Positions 30,801 through 43,432 of a stretch of 64,000 bases of DNA are shown here, piece after piece. The stretch lies in NCBI GenBank assembly GCA_037178975.1, contig JASJZH010000006.1, positions 682,001 to 746,000 of the forward strand. The letters run 5' to 3'. Every line of letters begins with the position of its first letter. The first letter of the stretch is position 1. The position numbers and the translations under genes were made by a program. This DNA comes from Oscheius tipulae. Lineage: Eukaryota > Nematoda > Chromadorea > Rhabditida > Rhabditidae. The notes under the pieces are model-generated. The model ran no database searches. It saw only the letters and a program-made list of their open reading frames with translations, and had not been told where the DNA came from.

Positions 30801-33800
30801 AACATCCGTCTAGATTTGTAGCCAGCCCTGTTCCGCATAAAAGCTCAAGTTTTCTTTTCAGGTCAGTATGTCGGACATTCGCCGTCGGTTCAGTAAACGT
30901 CAACAGTTTTTGGATTCGCTTGAGGAGCCTGATCCTGAGGACTTGTATGCCACACCGTCGGAAAACGCTTTACAGGTAAGATTTTTTCCCACTTTTCAAA
31001 CCAGGATACAAGTTACAAATATGAGCATGAAAGTGCCACTACGTCAAAGCTACAACCTCTTTAGGTGGACAAACAAGCATTTCTTTACGTCCTTCTGCAG
31101 ATACTCTTTGGATAACTTTTCCCGCACAGAGAAAGTTGTGATTCGTTCTAACAACAGTTTTTACTGTGGGTAGCAGGACTTCGCTTTTCACTTGATAGAC
31201 TGAATGTAAAGGGGCCGGTGGAAGTACGGAACCTGTAACCGAAGTGTTGTACTAGTTCGATGCAATTAACTGCCGTTTTCTTATTGCTGTTCGTTCTTAC
31301 ATTTTACAGCTACAGCTACAGTTACAGCGTTGTCTTACTTTTCCCCAAAAATTTGCGTAACTTTTGCACCTTGTCAATATGCTAGCTACCAGGTTGTTGA
31401 ATTGTTTGCTGGTCGCCTCTAGCAAATTAACAGTACTGGAAATGAGAGAAACTTGGCCTGTAGAGAACTCTAAGGAGCTAGTTTTTAAGGATGCATCTCC
31501 GTCACAACGATTCAGCTGTCCAGCCCCACCTCAGTTCACGTCTGTTATAACATCTTCTCAACTCTCTTCGAAGCAGACACAGTTCCGGTCTCCGCAAAAC
31601 AATGGCTTGATGAGAAATGGTGCTCATCCAATTAATGGAAACATGGCCAACTTCCAAAGAAGTGGTCCTACTCACGCACCGAATACCATTGTAAGCAAGA
31701 AGAAGACCCGCACTCTCCGAGCTATAGAAAGAGAAACAAGGGAGAACAAGCAGTATGAGCATTTCCGCACCTATCTGTAAGTTTGAGTTTGTAAAGGAAA
31801 CGTTGTAAAATACGCAAACATCACAATTTTGATCGGGTAAATGATTTATAGCGCTGTGAAAAATATTAATTTCTCATATGATTAAATTTTCGTAGTGTAC
31901 GTCCTCTTTTTCTGTTCAGCTTCTCTGCGACGATTAGTGAAAAGTGTTTTCTGCTTGAATTACGAAAATAGATAGGCTACCATTAGTAAGAGCCATTTGT
32001 TCTGTCTTTATACATCAGCTCAAAAATCCACGCCAATCCGGAGAATTTAGAAAAACAAGTATTTTGAAAAAGGGAAACAGTTCTTTGGTTCTGATACATT
32101 CTTCAGTCAGCATGCAAGTTATGCAAAATACCTACCTTTACAATTTGTAAGAGGCGTCTGTGACACAAGTCAACTCTAATTTGGGATAACACTTGTCAAT
32201 TGTTGTTTACTTTTTTCTGTCAAGACAAGTCAAGCTAATGCAAGAAGAAAAATTTTTACGTTGGCAAGTTACTGTTTTTATTGCTTTAATTGTAAAAAGA
32301 AAGTTATTGCCTTTGCTCTTTGGAGAGTTCCTCTGCAATGGACGACGCGAATCGTCGACTCAATTAAACCGCCGACCAGACGGCAAAGCTCTTTTATCAA
32401 AATAGAATGCAGTTGCTTATCGTTTCCTAGCATTTCAAAAAAAAAAATATCACGTATTAACCAGCTTTTCATTTTTCAGAGCTGGTCAGCCCCGAATTAC
32501 TGTTGAGAGCGCAGTGCGATCTCGCCTCGTTCCAAAAGCTTTGATGTGCCGCTCTTACCAGCATCCTTTCGACACTTCGAGTCTCGAGCCATATCAGAAG
32601 GAATTTCTACAAAACTACTCTCTTCAATATAATGTAGGTGTGCATGTAATCTATCAGCATTCATTTTATAATCTTGGCAACATAGAACATATTGAGAGAG
32701 CTTAGTCCTTCCTAAGTGTCACTTGATCGGATAAGCAATCCAATCGACAGTTCACTTTTTGACACACTTTTCTCTGCGTGCCGAAAAGCGAAGAAATTTC
32801 ACCTTTTCGCCGTTTTAGGCATTAAACTCATGCCAAAGAAGGTAAGAAATCGTAATAGACTTAAATCGGAATAAGTTGCATTTAAGGTCCAAAATGACGT
32901 TTGCTTTACACAAACAATCGGCACTTTCCTGAAGCAAATCGAGCAATTAAGAAATAATTTTCAAACGCCGAGACTTGTCATTATAACTCTGACAAGTATC
33001 TTGTCTCAAAGATTAGTCTCGTTTAATTGTTCTCGACAAGTTTTGGCAAAAGCAATCTATTCAGTCGGAAACCAAGTGTGCTAGGAGCATGTTGCTCCCT
33101 GTCGCTCTATCGAATCCTTAGAATGACTCAAATTTAAGCGCAAGAACAGGCCGCATAAGCGTTTATGCCACGAGCTTTGGGTTGTTGTACAAATTGATTT
33201 CGGTCTCTTATGCTCCCTTTAAATACCAATAGCAGATTCTGATTCCAAACTTCCAATTTATATTTCACATTCAGTGCTTATTGCCCATCATGTTTCTCAA
33301 GTTTATCCTCCTTCAAACAATAAGGCGATCATGCTTTTGGTGCGCGCAACGTCAACGAAGCTGCGAATTACCGTCAAGAGCATAAGCAAAAATAACGTCA
33401 AGGCTGGATCAGACATATTTCTTAGAGTTTTATTTTGGGATTCTGTCTTGTCAAATTATTCCAATGTTGTCCTCCGTCTGCTGCTTCTTCTGTGTGATCA
33501 AGGTAACATAGTTTCCAACAGTCTTATTATTTAAATAAGACCTAACGGCCAACAGTTATAACTCCCATAGTTTGCCCCTGTAAAAATGTATAGAGGTAGA
33601 CAAACAAAGTAGGGTTCAGCGTGTTTCAGATTGATTAGACATGTTATTAAATAGTGATTTTGCTCAGATTGTGATTATCTTCAGGCTGATAAATTTTAAG
33701 TTCGTTTCTAACTTGGTTACAGTAACTTATGCAGTTGGGTTTTGGACAGTTAACTTTTTTCCTTTTACGTTCACGACGAATCTGCTAAAATTGGATAGAT

Positions 33801-34381
33801 TGCTGGCAACACCTCACTAAGTGGCGTCTAATTGACATGTCTAAATGGTTTCGTTTGATTTACAAGTACGGGTAAACGAAAAATAGTCGGGGATAATGCG
33901 AATGAACCAAGAATTCTTCTTTCAGCAAGAGCACGGCACGTTTGAGTTCACTATTCGCACTTCGGATCGCAGTGGCCAGAAGAGGAAAACGCCACCGATG
34001 ATCCCTGAAATTCGAGTATCCGCCCCGGAAGAGGAACCAGCTTCGGCTAAAATCTACCGTCCAGAGCCGATCCATCCAGTAATCACCCAAAATTTTGACA
34101 CTCGTCATTTTCTTCATCCACAGTTTAACATGAGGGCTCCAACCTCGTCACTTGGATGTCTTCCACAGAACATTGTGGATCTCTCGAGGTGGTAATAGCG
34201 TCAACAGAATTCTTGTTAAAAAGATTGTTTCAGGCTCGTGTTTCAAGCCCAACAGGTACAGGCGCAGCAGTTTCCTTCGTCATGTCCAACGCAACTCCAG
34301 TCACGCCCGAAATCTGGCTTTACCATTCCTGAACTTATTTCACAATCTACCTCCCGCGATATTCAAAATTCCAAGTTTTGA
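27842..34381 (+). CDS. Large gene with a divergent forkhead-type winged helix
   Basis: Confident exons: 27842-27928 (MNQPPNAALGRANS), about 27976-28162, about 28200-28398, about 29252-29304, 29365-29636, 29682-29765, about 30056-30156, about 30862-30975, about 31486-31778, about 32480-32632, about 33926-34192 and about 34234-34381 (TGA). Except for one junction, every splice phase from 29682 to the stop agrees. Exons at 29.4-29.8 kb read LHYNIYCLLINAPDKKMFYL, DILSAMEGRFPE, NVNYTIRKYKCLAKVGR and RKGDQWQFSI. This matches forkhead helix 1, the FP turn, the recognition helix (normally NSIRHNLSLN) and the wing GKGxYW, but with the recognition helix altered. An upstream block (FGEIWKSIQAAGHDRTYTTI) may be a second winged helix. 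The rest is Ser/Gln/Pro-rich, as in transcription factors. The junction inside the forkhead domain is off by one base, and exons at 28.4-29.2 kb are unresolved. Role as a nuclear DNA-binding regulator is inferred. Confidence 0.65.
32163..32235 (+). repeat. Dispersed short repeat, copy 2
   Basis: About 35 bp containing CTAATTTGGGATAACACTTG matches, with a few changes, the reverse complement of the sequence running outward from the right arm at 11790-11845. It lies in an intron of the forkhead-type gene. A second TGTCAAG lies 20 bp further on. Likely the end of a MITE family. Confidence 0.6.
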
Positions 34382-35973
34382 GAAACCATACATCCTGTGA
34401 TGGGCCAATCATGTTTCAAGTAGTTGTGCTAAAAACCTAATATTGTGCATTGTTGGTGGCAAATGTCGAATTTGAAATGAAATTAGTTCAAAATGCTCAA
34501 AAGTCTCTGTGTCTGAAACCATTATAGCAATTCGTGTGCACTACTTTGTGCACTACTACTAATTGCTTGCAAGTCGAGTTAACTGTTGCTGAAACAGTAT
34601 AACAGACAGAGAGACAGAGAAATAGAGACAGATGCATCTCTTCCTCCTAGTTTATCTTCTTCCTCACATGATACGCTGTCTTTTGCTTAACAATTAATGT
34701 GCAGGTGGAAAGTTTATAACTCATTGCTCTGTTAGTCTTTTCGCTGCATGCATTTCTAACAATATTCTTCTCATTACCTATCACATCCTTTCTCTGCTAA
34801 TTACCTGAAGCTTATCTTTATGGATTGAGCCCGTCTCCATGACAATTGATGGCCGTCTGCCGACATGACTGGAGCTCCCCTGTCTCATTATCGCCGCCCA
34901 CGGAAAAATTCCATGAGATTGATCTCAAACTCTTTTGGTTTGTTTTCCTAATTTCAAGCTGTGATTTCTTCTTAAAGATGGTGACGTCAAATCTGCGCTA
35001 AATGTGGGGCCGTAAGCTGGATTAGAGTCGTCTCTGATCCGTTTAGAATTAGGCGTGTACCGATATTTTGGTGTTCACGGAGCAGAAAAAGGTGCTTGCT
35101 CTTGTTTGTTGCCAAGCGACAAGTGATAGGAAAAGCCTCTGTACTTGCTCGGCCTTCATTAGAGAAATAATTTATTTTTGCGTCTTTTTATTTGCATGTT
35201 CTCATACTTGCAGAGCGGGAATAGGGTAATATTAGTACAAGGTTCTCAGATTCAGACGGTTTCGTTGTTTGTTTCTGTCTCCGACAGCACAAACTACTGT
35301 GAATATAGTTCTATAGAAACATGCACTTAAAAATGATTTGCTCTTTGTGTTTCGAAAAGTAGCTTTTTTGTAGAGATTATTATAGAGTATTTTTTTGTAA
35401 AGAGATTACTTACTTTACAAAAACAGAGGTTTCATTATTTCTTCTTTAAATCTGCCCTGTTTCTGGGCTTCCTTTTGATGAAAGATAGTGACCATCACTT
35501 TTGATGAAAATTTGAATTTTGTTCGGTCAAAACTGATGGTACCCGGGACCATTATTCGTTTTAAACATTTTAGTCCTAAAGCTCTCTTGATTTTAATTGT
35601 TGTCGGCAATAATTTTTAGCTACCATAATTTTTCCAACTCAAATTGCGATCCAAACACTTGGTTTATTTTTTTCTCCAATTCCACTGAATCCTAAGACGT
35701 ACGCACTTTTTAGCTCCTTAACTTGTTTTGCTCATTAGTAATGTTTTCAAACACTTGTTCTTCCTTGTTTCCCTCTCATCTGATTGTTTTGATAGGTCTT
35801 AATCATGCACGAGTACAAATTTAAGAGTTCCTAACAAATATCGCGTGTATCACCTTAAGCAGTGATCCCGCCCATTTCACATATCTATCTTCCTACCGCG
35901 GGCGAAAGTCGTTTCTTCTCTCCGGTCCACGAGCCTCGGTAAAAATGTTTTCAGCGATTTGGGTCAACTCGGG
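34382..35973. other. Intergenic region with hairpin repeat near 34525-34650
   Basis: Near 34525 the sequence AATTCGTGTGCACTACTTTG, its partially inverted partner and a following GCAAGTC resemble the reverse complement of the hairpin at 4460-4512. A CAGAGA run follows. The remainder is AT-rich with no supported ORF. The last part (35955, TTTTCAG) is probably a trans-splice or 5' UTR acceptor for the next gene. Confidence 0.5.
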
Positions 35974-38900
35974 ATGGACTCGCCTTCGCCCGAACTAGGA
36001 GAGTTCGGCGATGAGCTAGAGTACAGTGACGATGATAGCATGCCAGGAGATCCGTCACCACCGCCACCCATGGGAGCGATCGGGAATCCGTTTCCTGCAA
36101 TGTTGAACTTACGAGCGCATACCGAACCGCGTCACATTCTTTCTGTCCCACTGAATATGGGAGCACAGGTTGTTCCGCGGATGGAGGACAGACATCAGGG
36201 TAAGTATTAAACAGACTTTGCTATGGAGAGCACAAAATAGAGAAGTGCTTCCAGAGTCAGTTTGTAAAAAAAATTTAAAAAAAGACCAAAACAAGTGTAA
36301 CAAATTTGTTTACAACAAAATTGTACCACACTTTCAACTGGTTAGCCTCAGTTTATGCGAAAACACAACTTCCATAATGTTAATGAGATTCAATTTAAAT
36401 TTAATTGTACTTATCTTTAGGTAAACAAGTAAGTAAGATAGTAGTTGTATGCAGCTGTTGAAATGAATAATACTACCAAGATCTGAAATCGGTTTTGTAA
36501 TCCGGAAGAAGCAACTTAGCCAGATTCCAAAATGTTTCTATTGAAACGCATTCGATTTGACTTTTAGTCATATCAACGGTTTTTTTTTTTTGCATTGCAC
36601 GAACCTATTCTGTACGTCCTTGGTCTCCTAAGTTATTTTGGCAATGCTTGCTTTTCAGTAGCACCGCCATCTCGTCGTCCTTCTCCAGCCGTTCCGGTTC
36701 ATCCCTTCGGCATCATCGGACAGCCGAGAATCTTGCCACAGGTTCCATTCAACGTACAAGTGATTGAGAGAGGTGTCGGTAATATGGGCGTTGAAGAGAA
36801 TCCTCGCCCTCGACGGCAACTACCATCTCTTCCGCATGAGGCCGTCCTTCGCGAGGCTGCCGAGCGACTCGAGCAGCATCTGGCTCAGAACGAGCAGCCA
36901 CGAAGGCGACAGTTTCCAAGAAGAACGGCCCAACTCGTCCATGTCGGAAAGCAGCCATTTTCCTGTCATTGGCAGGCCGGACAAGCAGCTGCACCACAGT
37001 ATGTAACCCATCTCGGGCCAGTAGAAATAATTGGCTCGTTTCCGGAAGATCGTCTACCCTGGAGTCCATACTACAACGAAGTAACGCACAATCCCTATGG
37101 TAGGTTGGCACGTGGGCATGCTTATCCTCTTCCTTCTACACAATAGTTTCGAAAAAGAGCTCACGCGTGGCTAAACGTCAATACTCGCATTTCTGTCGAG
37201 AAGACTAATCTGCTGCTTGCTCGAGTGCTATGGGCTGACAAGCAGGATTTCATGAGTAGCATCCTTAGAACGATGTAGATTTTAATAAATGCGGGAATGG
37301 GAAAGAGGGTCAATCAAACTTATTTCTTTTGTTATTAACGATTGTTGGGGTATCAATTTTACCGAATCCTATAAAATATTATTTGGAATAATAGCACAAC
37401 AGCGAAACTGGCTTGTAAAATTTGATATGATCTTTATGTTGCATACCAAAACCTAACAATGCGAAAACTCTGCTTCAGGACTTATTACAAAACTTTGCAA
37501 TCCCAAAAATATTGCAATCTATGGTTTCGTCCTGCTCTGACTGTGTGACTTGATCGTATTTTTCTAGGAAGTTCAAATTTCTTAGTTAATACGTACTACT
37601 CACCCAAACAACGCATAGGCGGTTAGCCTGGTTCTAAATCCAAAATGAGTATGTATCAAAAACAACTTCCCCTCCTAACTACAAAAACATTGATTAAGCT
37701 CATCTTTGCCTCCTCCGCCCGTTCCTACACGGGTCATCTCAAAAATAATGGAGCACGGCCCGTTTGCTGCCAAAAACGCCTTAGTCAAAGAGAGCTGGGC
37801 TTTTCGTTTATCCTCTGCCTCTAAGATTTAACTTTATCTGGTTGGGTCTTGTAGTCTCTAAATTGATTTTGTCAAGGTCTAAAAGAACTGTAATTAAGTT
37901 TCTCATTCTATTCTGGTCTTCCCACCTTAAAAAGGTGATCAAAGAACCTAATTAAGTACTATTATCTTGTGAGAAAGTTCCCAGACTACCATCTGTAGCA
38001 ACAAAATTTGTTTTGTCTGATAATTTGTTTCTCAAAATAGACAGAACCCTCTGTTTGTTTTCATTAGTTGTACTCTCATTAGGCAAATCTTAATCGAATC
38101 ATGTAGAAATTTATCTTTAGATATTTGACTAAACGTTACTGTTTGTTGCGTGTAATCAATACGAAGATACGTCGTCAGTAAAGGCGAGCGTCGAAACTTT
38201 TTTGCTCATTTTTGCGCTCCTTTTGCTTGGTTTTACTGTACTTTTGGCTAAAACATGAGAGAGAGCTTGGGTTTTATATAATGACTAAAAGAAACCGTTT
38301 TAATTTGTCCATATGGTCCGTGGAATGAAATACTAGGTGATTCGTATTGATATGCTGAACTTTAACCCTGAATCGATAACTTCATGTAGCACTACAGTTC
38401 TGATGGCAAACTGCAAACTGGAACTGGTCGTAAGTGTGAGGATTACTGAACGGGCATTTTGCTTCATTATTCGGTACGGTCAAACGTGATCGTCATATTG
38501 TTGCATAACATGTGCTTAGCACAGTAGTGCAACAGCGTTTTGCATCGTTTGCAGTGTTTATAACTAAAGGTGACTAAATTCTATGTTTCCAAGTCAAACT
38601 TCTAGTCATAAGGTTTATGTTAGTTGCCTGAGTTTCGATAAAAAGCTGGTTAAAACCCCGAAATTTCCTCACATGTCACAGAAACGCACGTGAGAATGAA
38701 AAAATCAAGAAATGCTTGTCTATAATAGAAACCAAATACAATCAGCTGAATAGTCTTTTCTGTTAATTATTATCCTCTTTTGAAAATCTATTTTCAGGTC
38801 CATCTACTTCCGTGTCTACCAATTCTTCAAACTCGGCCTCTCCAATTGAAGGTAGTGCCACGTCTTCTTCAACCACCAGTTCAGCTCAACCAGCTGCAGA

Positions 38901-41428
38901 TATCAACATGGAGGAGGAGAGCAGAAAACAGGAGGCTATTCCTGATGGTGAGTACGTTTCCCAGATCCTAAGACTACCGTAATCCGTTTTTGCCACATAA
39001 ACACGCAGAAAAAGATCAAGCACGAGTTTTTGGTAAAGGTTAGATACTAATCAAGTTAGGCTACCGTAAGTCATGGATAGAAAATAGACCAATATCTCGT
39101 GACCTTTCCTGTCTCTGAGTCGTTTCTTTTGCAAACATGATCAAAAGTTCAAAGTTTAGATGAGGAGAAGCTCTCCCACTGATTTCCCAGATGATGTCGG
39201 CAACTTTCAGTCACCGTCAAACATACATTGTATTTTTGATTCCCAAAGAGCTTCTTCCGTTTATCTTTTTCCCCATATATCTCTCCCACAAGTCATCTAG
39301 TTGATTATTCGTTACCATGTACAATCTCGAAACACTGCATAGCCTGCTATAAAAAAATCTATTTGTATCAGCCCGATGTTAAGCTAATAAATCCGTCCAC
39401 CAGAAGATTTTGTTTTGACATAGAACGGGAGAGATGGTTAGGAAAAGTCACGAGACAAAAAATAATGGTTAGAAAAGCAGTTTGAGCTTGTCGGGATGGC
39501 AATTGCAGCTTTATAGCCCTCACTACATCAAACTTGAAAAACGCTTCGGGGGGAGGGGGCTTAAGTCACACGAATCGAGCATCGTCTGTATTGGCCGGCC
39601 AACAAAAATGTTTGTAAACCTGGCCAGACCTGGTCCAAGCAGATCGACCTGAACGTTTTGACCTAGTGTGCCAAATATGCTCACCAATCGAGTCCAAGCT
39701 TTCGTTGGTTTTACGCCCTATTTCTTGAACGCGTTATTTCATTAACATTCATGTAGCTAAAACTTTAGTTAGCAGTGCGATATAAGACAGGTGTTCATGA
39801 AATGTTTTGTTTAAATTCGGAAAATGCGTGCAGCTTTCTGTGCAATACGAAGAAGCTGTCTGCTTTACATGTCTTTTACAAATTCGCACACTAAATGACC
39901 AAAGAATGCTGAAAGATCGAGCCCACTAATGCCCCCTTGATTACTTTTCAATCTGCGTCAATGGAGTGAAAAACCTAGAGAGCGCCCAGAATTAGAAAAG
40001 TTCATCCACGGCGTCACTAATCATCCTTTTATCAACTAGCCGGGTCGTCTCAAAAAGAATGTTTCCAGCCTATCATGAGGAGTATGAGAGAATTATGAGC
40101 AAACGGCGTGGAAGACACTACAGTCTCGACATTCGACCTCTTTGCATCGACGCTACTCTCACATCGAGTGGTTCGACGTCATCCGTTCAATCTTATGTCT
40201 CCTCTGCTTCTTCCTCATCCACGGAGCTTTCTTCCTCTTCTGAAGGTTTTTCCAGTATTGTTGCCTGTCCAGAAACGAAAAAAAAGACTCGAAAGTCTGA
40301 GCCAGAGCTCTTGTCAGAAGGTCAATTATCCTGTATTCACAGCAAATTGTGTCTTTTTAGCGGTCAGCGATACTGTTAGTTTCGAGCGAGCAATTAGAAG
40401 AGCCATTCAAGAAAGTCTCCGAACCATGGCGAACAACAACGAATCAGTTGAAAATAATGTGAAGGGTCGCAGGGCATCGGCTCCTGTCGTCCCGACCAAT
40501 GGGATAAGAAGAAAAGTAACAGGTACGGAGCGCTGACAGTTTGTCTGATGAGGAAGGTTCTTAGGAAAAGCTGTGAAACTGGCTCGAGTAGTAACATCCA
40601 GCGATCTGCCTTGTTCTTCTCTCTCGCTGACTACAGACTCTACTGCTTCCTCTCGAAGGGTAAACATTTTTCATTTTTTTTTCAAAAGCAATAAGTTCAT
40701 GTGTGAGTATACTGCAAGCACACAGAACAGAAAAGAGAACCCGTACATTAATATTTTGCATTGGCGGTTGCGCCGCTTCGTAGTAACAAAAGACTTCCAG
40801 TGACCTCATTGGAACAAAAACCAAGTTCGAGAGCGCACCCAACGTTGTCTTGCCAACTAATTTAGACAATAACTGTTTGTCAACAACAAACTTCTGGACA
40901 AAATAGTTGGCTTGCTTCTGTTTGCGGGCGTGGACAAACAAACAAACAGACAGAGCCCTCTACAGAAACCATTGCGCTTTAGATAGTAGAAGATAGCGAG
41001 TTAACATAGGAACTTGGAGAGAACCAAATTCAACCAGTACACTTAGCAGCTGCTACTTTCAGGAGAGTTTTCAACAACTTAACTCTTCTTTCTCTTCCCA
41101 GACTTCCCTAAGCAACAGTATAGAATGCTTTGAATGTGGTCAGAGAGTAGCAGAAGACGATTTCCCGCGTCATTTACAATCTCACGGACAAGGACGACGC
41201 TGCTCCCGGTAGACGCCAATTTTGTTCATTTACCTCTGTTTTAGAACTGCCTTCAAACGTATTGCTGCGAGTGCGGCTCAAGAAGCTACTATTCTCGATT
41301 TTGAAGATGTAAGAAGTTTCTTTTTGACTAAACAAACACAATTTTAGATGCCAATGGACGTTAACAGCGATGGAGAAGACGACACGACTTATGGGAGCAA
41401 GAAGAAAAAGTCCCGAAAAACTAAGTAG
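35974..41428 (+). CDS. Pro/Ser-rich protein with UIM-like helix and one CCHH zinc finger
   Basis: Nine exons: 35974-36199, 36659-37099, 38798-38947, 40040-40320, 40361-40522, 40565-40659, 41102-41208, 41245-41308, 41348-41428, about 535 residues. The start is acidic and Pro-rich (MDSPSPELGEFGDELEYSDD, then DPSPPPPMG). Exon 2 has an Arg-rich helix (HEAVLREAAERLEQHL). Exons 3-4 are Ser/Thr-rich. Exon 5 contains SFERAIRRAIQESLRTM, which fits the ubiquitin-interacting motif core (hydrophobic-x-x-Ala-x-x-x-Ser). Exon 7 encodes CFECGQRVAEDDFPRHLQSH, a C-x2-C-x12-H-x4-H finger of UBZ or C2H2 type. The end is Lys-rich (KKKKSRKTK). UIM plus UBZ would point to a ubiquitin reader, as in DNA-damage signalling, but no orthologue is recognised. 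All junctions agree except the start of exon 4, which needs one extra base in the A run at 40052-40056. Confidence 0.7.
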
Positions 41429-41528
41429 TAGGAAAAATTTTTTTTCGTGATTCGTATTGGCTGTTTTAGCTTCAAGAAGTAATCACAAGAAATGACTTGC
41501 ATGTTCAGAAAATAAGACAAAAATATTT

Positions 41529-41545
41529 CGCTCCCGGGTGGGCTC

Positions 41546-41581
<36 letters not shown>

Positions 41582-41601
41582 GCCTATTGCGCCACGGAAG
41601 C
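41529..41601 (-). tRNA. tRNA-Asn (GTT), copy 1
   Basis: 73 nt. Acceptor GCTTCCG pairs with CGGGAGC allowing wobble, the anticodon loop CTGTTAA gives GTT, and the T arm is GGTTCGAGCCC. All arms intact. The sequence is identical to copy 2 at 44335-44407. Confidence 0.95.
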
Positions 41602-42239
41602 ACGGTGCACGCAGGACAGAGCTGGGGGTAACAGAGAGTACCTCGAGATATCATTCTGGCAAACAAAAAGCCTCTTCTTGTTGATACCCCCCCCAATTTC
41701 AGTTGAACAGTGCTATTCTTAGGTCAAAGAAGAACCGTGTGGACCTTGTCCAGGTGAAATAGACTCCCCACACAACTCTTTCATTTTGATTTGATGCCAT
41801 GGGCTGAACTGGAAATGACGTGCTAGGAACTGCTGTAAGTCTCAGTACTTCCAATGAAAGAGGGACAACCTAGACTGCTTTTCACTGACTTCTTTAAAAG
41901 GTGCTACCTTGGCTCCCATTAAAACTTTCGAGTAACTATTTGGCGAAATTGACTTAAAGCGTTGCGTAGAGAACCGTCTTCGATGACGACAGACAAAAGG
42001 CACTGATAAAATCTGAATCAGTTATACAACTTGTTAAGAGAAGTCTGAATTGTTAGTTATGATGTAAAATTCATCTTCAGGAATCTCTGATCTGAATAAA
42101 GAAGGATGACTTTTCTGTCTCTCTGTCTATTGGTCTCTCTATCTCTGTGTCTCTGTCTCTCTCTGGCTCTTTGGCCCTCTGTTTTTCTATCTTTCTGTCA
42201 CTGTCTCTCTGCTTCTCTAGAACAATGGAGACATGGAGA
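41602..42239. other. Spacer with CT-rich low-complexity tract
   Basis: From about 42106 to 42225 the plus strand is almost pure CTCTCTGT-type sequence; the ORF it opens is an artefact. Remaining sequence shows no gene. Confidence 0.6.
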
Positions 42240-42830
42240 CTTGTTTAGTTTTTCCGGCAGCAGAAGAAACCCGAAGATCATATTCACTTTTCCAGTTTCG
42301 TTTACAAAATACTTATTACTGGTGAGATCACAAGCGTAACTTTGGAAACATGAATAATTTGAGGGGAAATAGACAATTACAAAAGAACCGGGATGCATGA
42401 CCATTGAGTGGGAGAGCGGACTACTCAGTATCTCTAAACTGGGCCAGATAAAAAAGTGAGATGAGCAGAGGACGTTACGCCAGTTCATCTCATCAGCCTT
42501 GGTGTTTGGGACAATCTCTGCAGAAAAGTAGGAAATCCTCTTGTATATGTTCTTCGGCTAAGAGAGCGGCATAAAGAAAGAACCGCAATCGGGGCTCTTC
42601 ATCTAAAATCTTATTAGTTTAGGGACTTAGAAAACAGTGATCGCCTTAGGCTCGCTTAAAATCAGCATAGTGATATTCATGCAGATACCGGTCATCAGCA
42701 AGGTGTAAACGTATGCAAGCTTGAAACAAGCTAAAACCAATGTTTTCTCCAATAAGTTGTGAACCTACCTTGAGAATGCGAACTTCCGGAGCCGGCTTAT
42801 ATGAGCGCTAGTAATGTAGGAAACCATAAG
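42240..42830 (-). pseudogene. Chemoreceptor fragment (amino-terminal part)
   Basis: On the minus strand CFKLAYVYTLLMTGICMNIT (about 42650-42725) has the form of TM1 of a Str-type receptor. Further exon-like pieces (EEPRLRFFLYAALLAEEH near 42560-42605 and SFVIVYFPSNYSCFQSYACD near 42320-42390) could be TM2 and the second extracellular loop. Splice phases do not give a full gene and there is no C-terminal half in this position. Confidence 0.45.
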
Positions 42831-43432
42831 ATAAGCGAGAAACGCTTGAGAACAATAGATAAAGAGAAGGGGGATAAATGCTATGAATCATTTTTGTTAT
42901 CATCTCAGTGTGTGATGTCGGCTTACCGCCACTTTTTTTGCACAAGTGTTTATAAATTATCTTGTTATTTTGTTTGTCCGAGGCCACAAAACAAAAGCAA
43001 AGCGAAAAGCTGTGCATTGTTGTTATAAATTGTTGCAAACTAATTGTGGTGGAGAAGAGCTCAGAAATGGGAAGACGAATTCTTTGCGCTCACGGACAGA
43101 CTGAGAGGGATAGAGAGACGAAGAGACAGGACAGTAGAGACAGAGTAAGAGAAAAGCAGAGAAACGGAGAATACAGAGAAAGGTTGGGAGAGAGACAGAG
43201 AGAAGAAGAAAAATGATAAACTGAGACATTGACCTTTGACCAACTACTTTTTAGCCTTGAAGGGCTTTTGAACGTTCAATTACTTTCAACCACCCACTCT
43301 TTCCCAAACTTAAGAAACGGCGTTTACATAAAAAGCGCGAAAATAGATTACCAGTAGCAGCGTCGCCAGACGATGGAACCGGCTGGTAAAGGAGTTAAAA
43401 CGTTTATTTCTGCCAAACAGAAGCTCTCACAA

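Noticed and set aside
36749-37111. 120-codon minus-strand ORF
   Set aside because: Antisense to exon 2 of the UIM/zinc-finger gene, whose plus-strand frame is supported by phase-consistent splicing.
42106-42339. 77-codon ORF rich in Ser, Leu and Cys
   Set aside because: Translation of a CTCTGT microsatellite tract; low complexity only.
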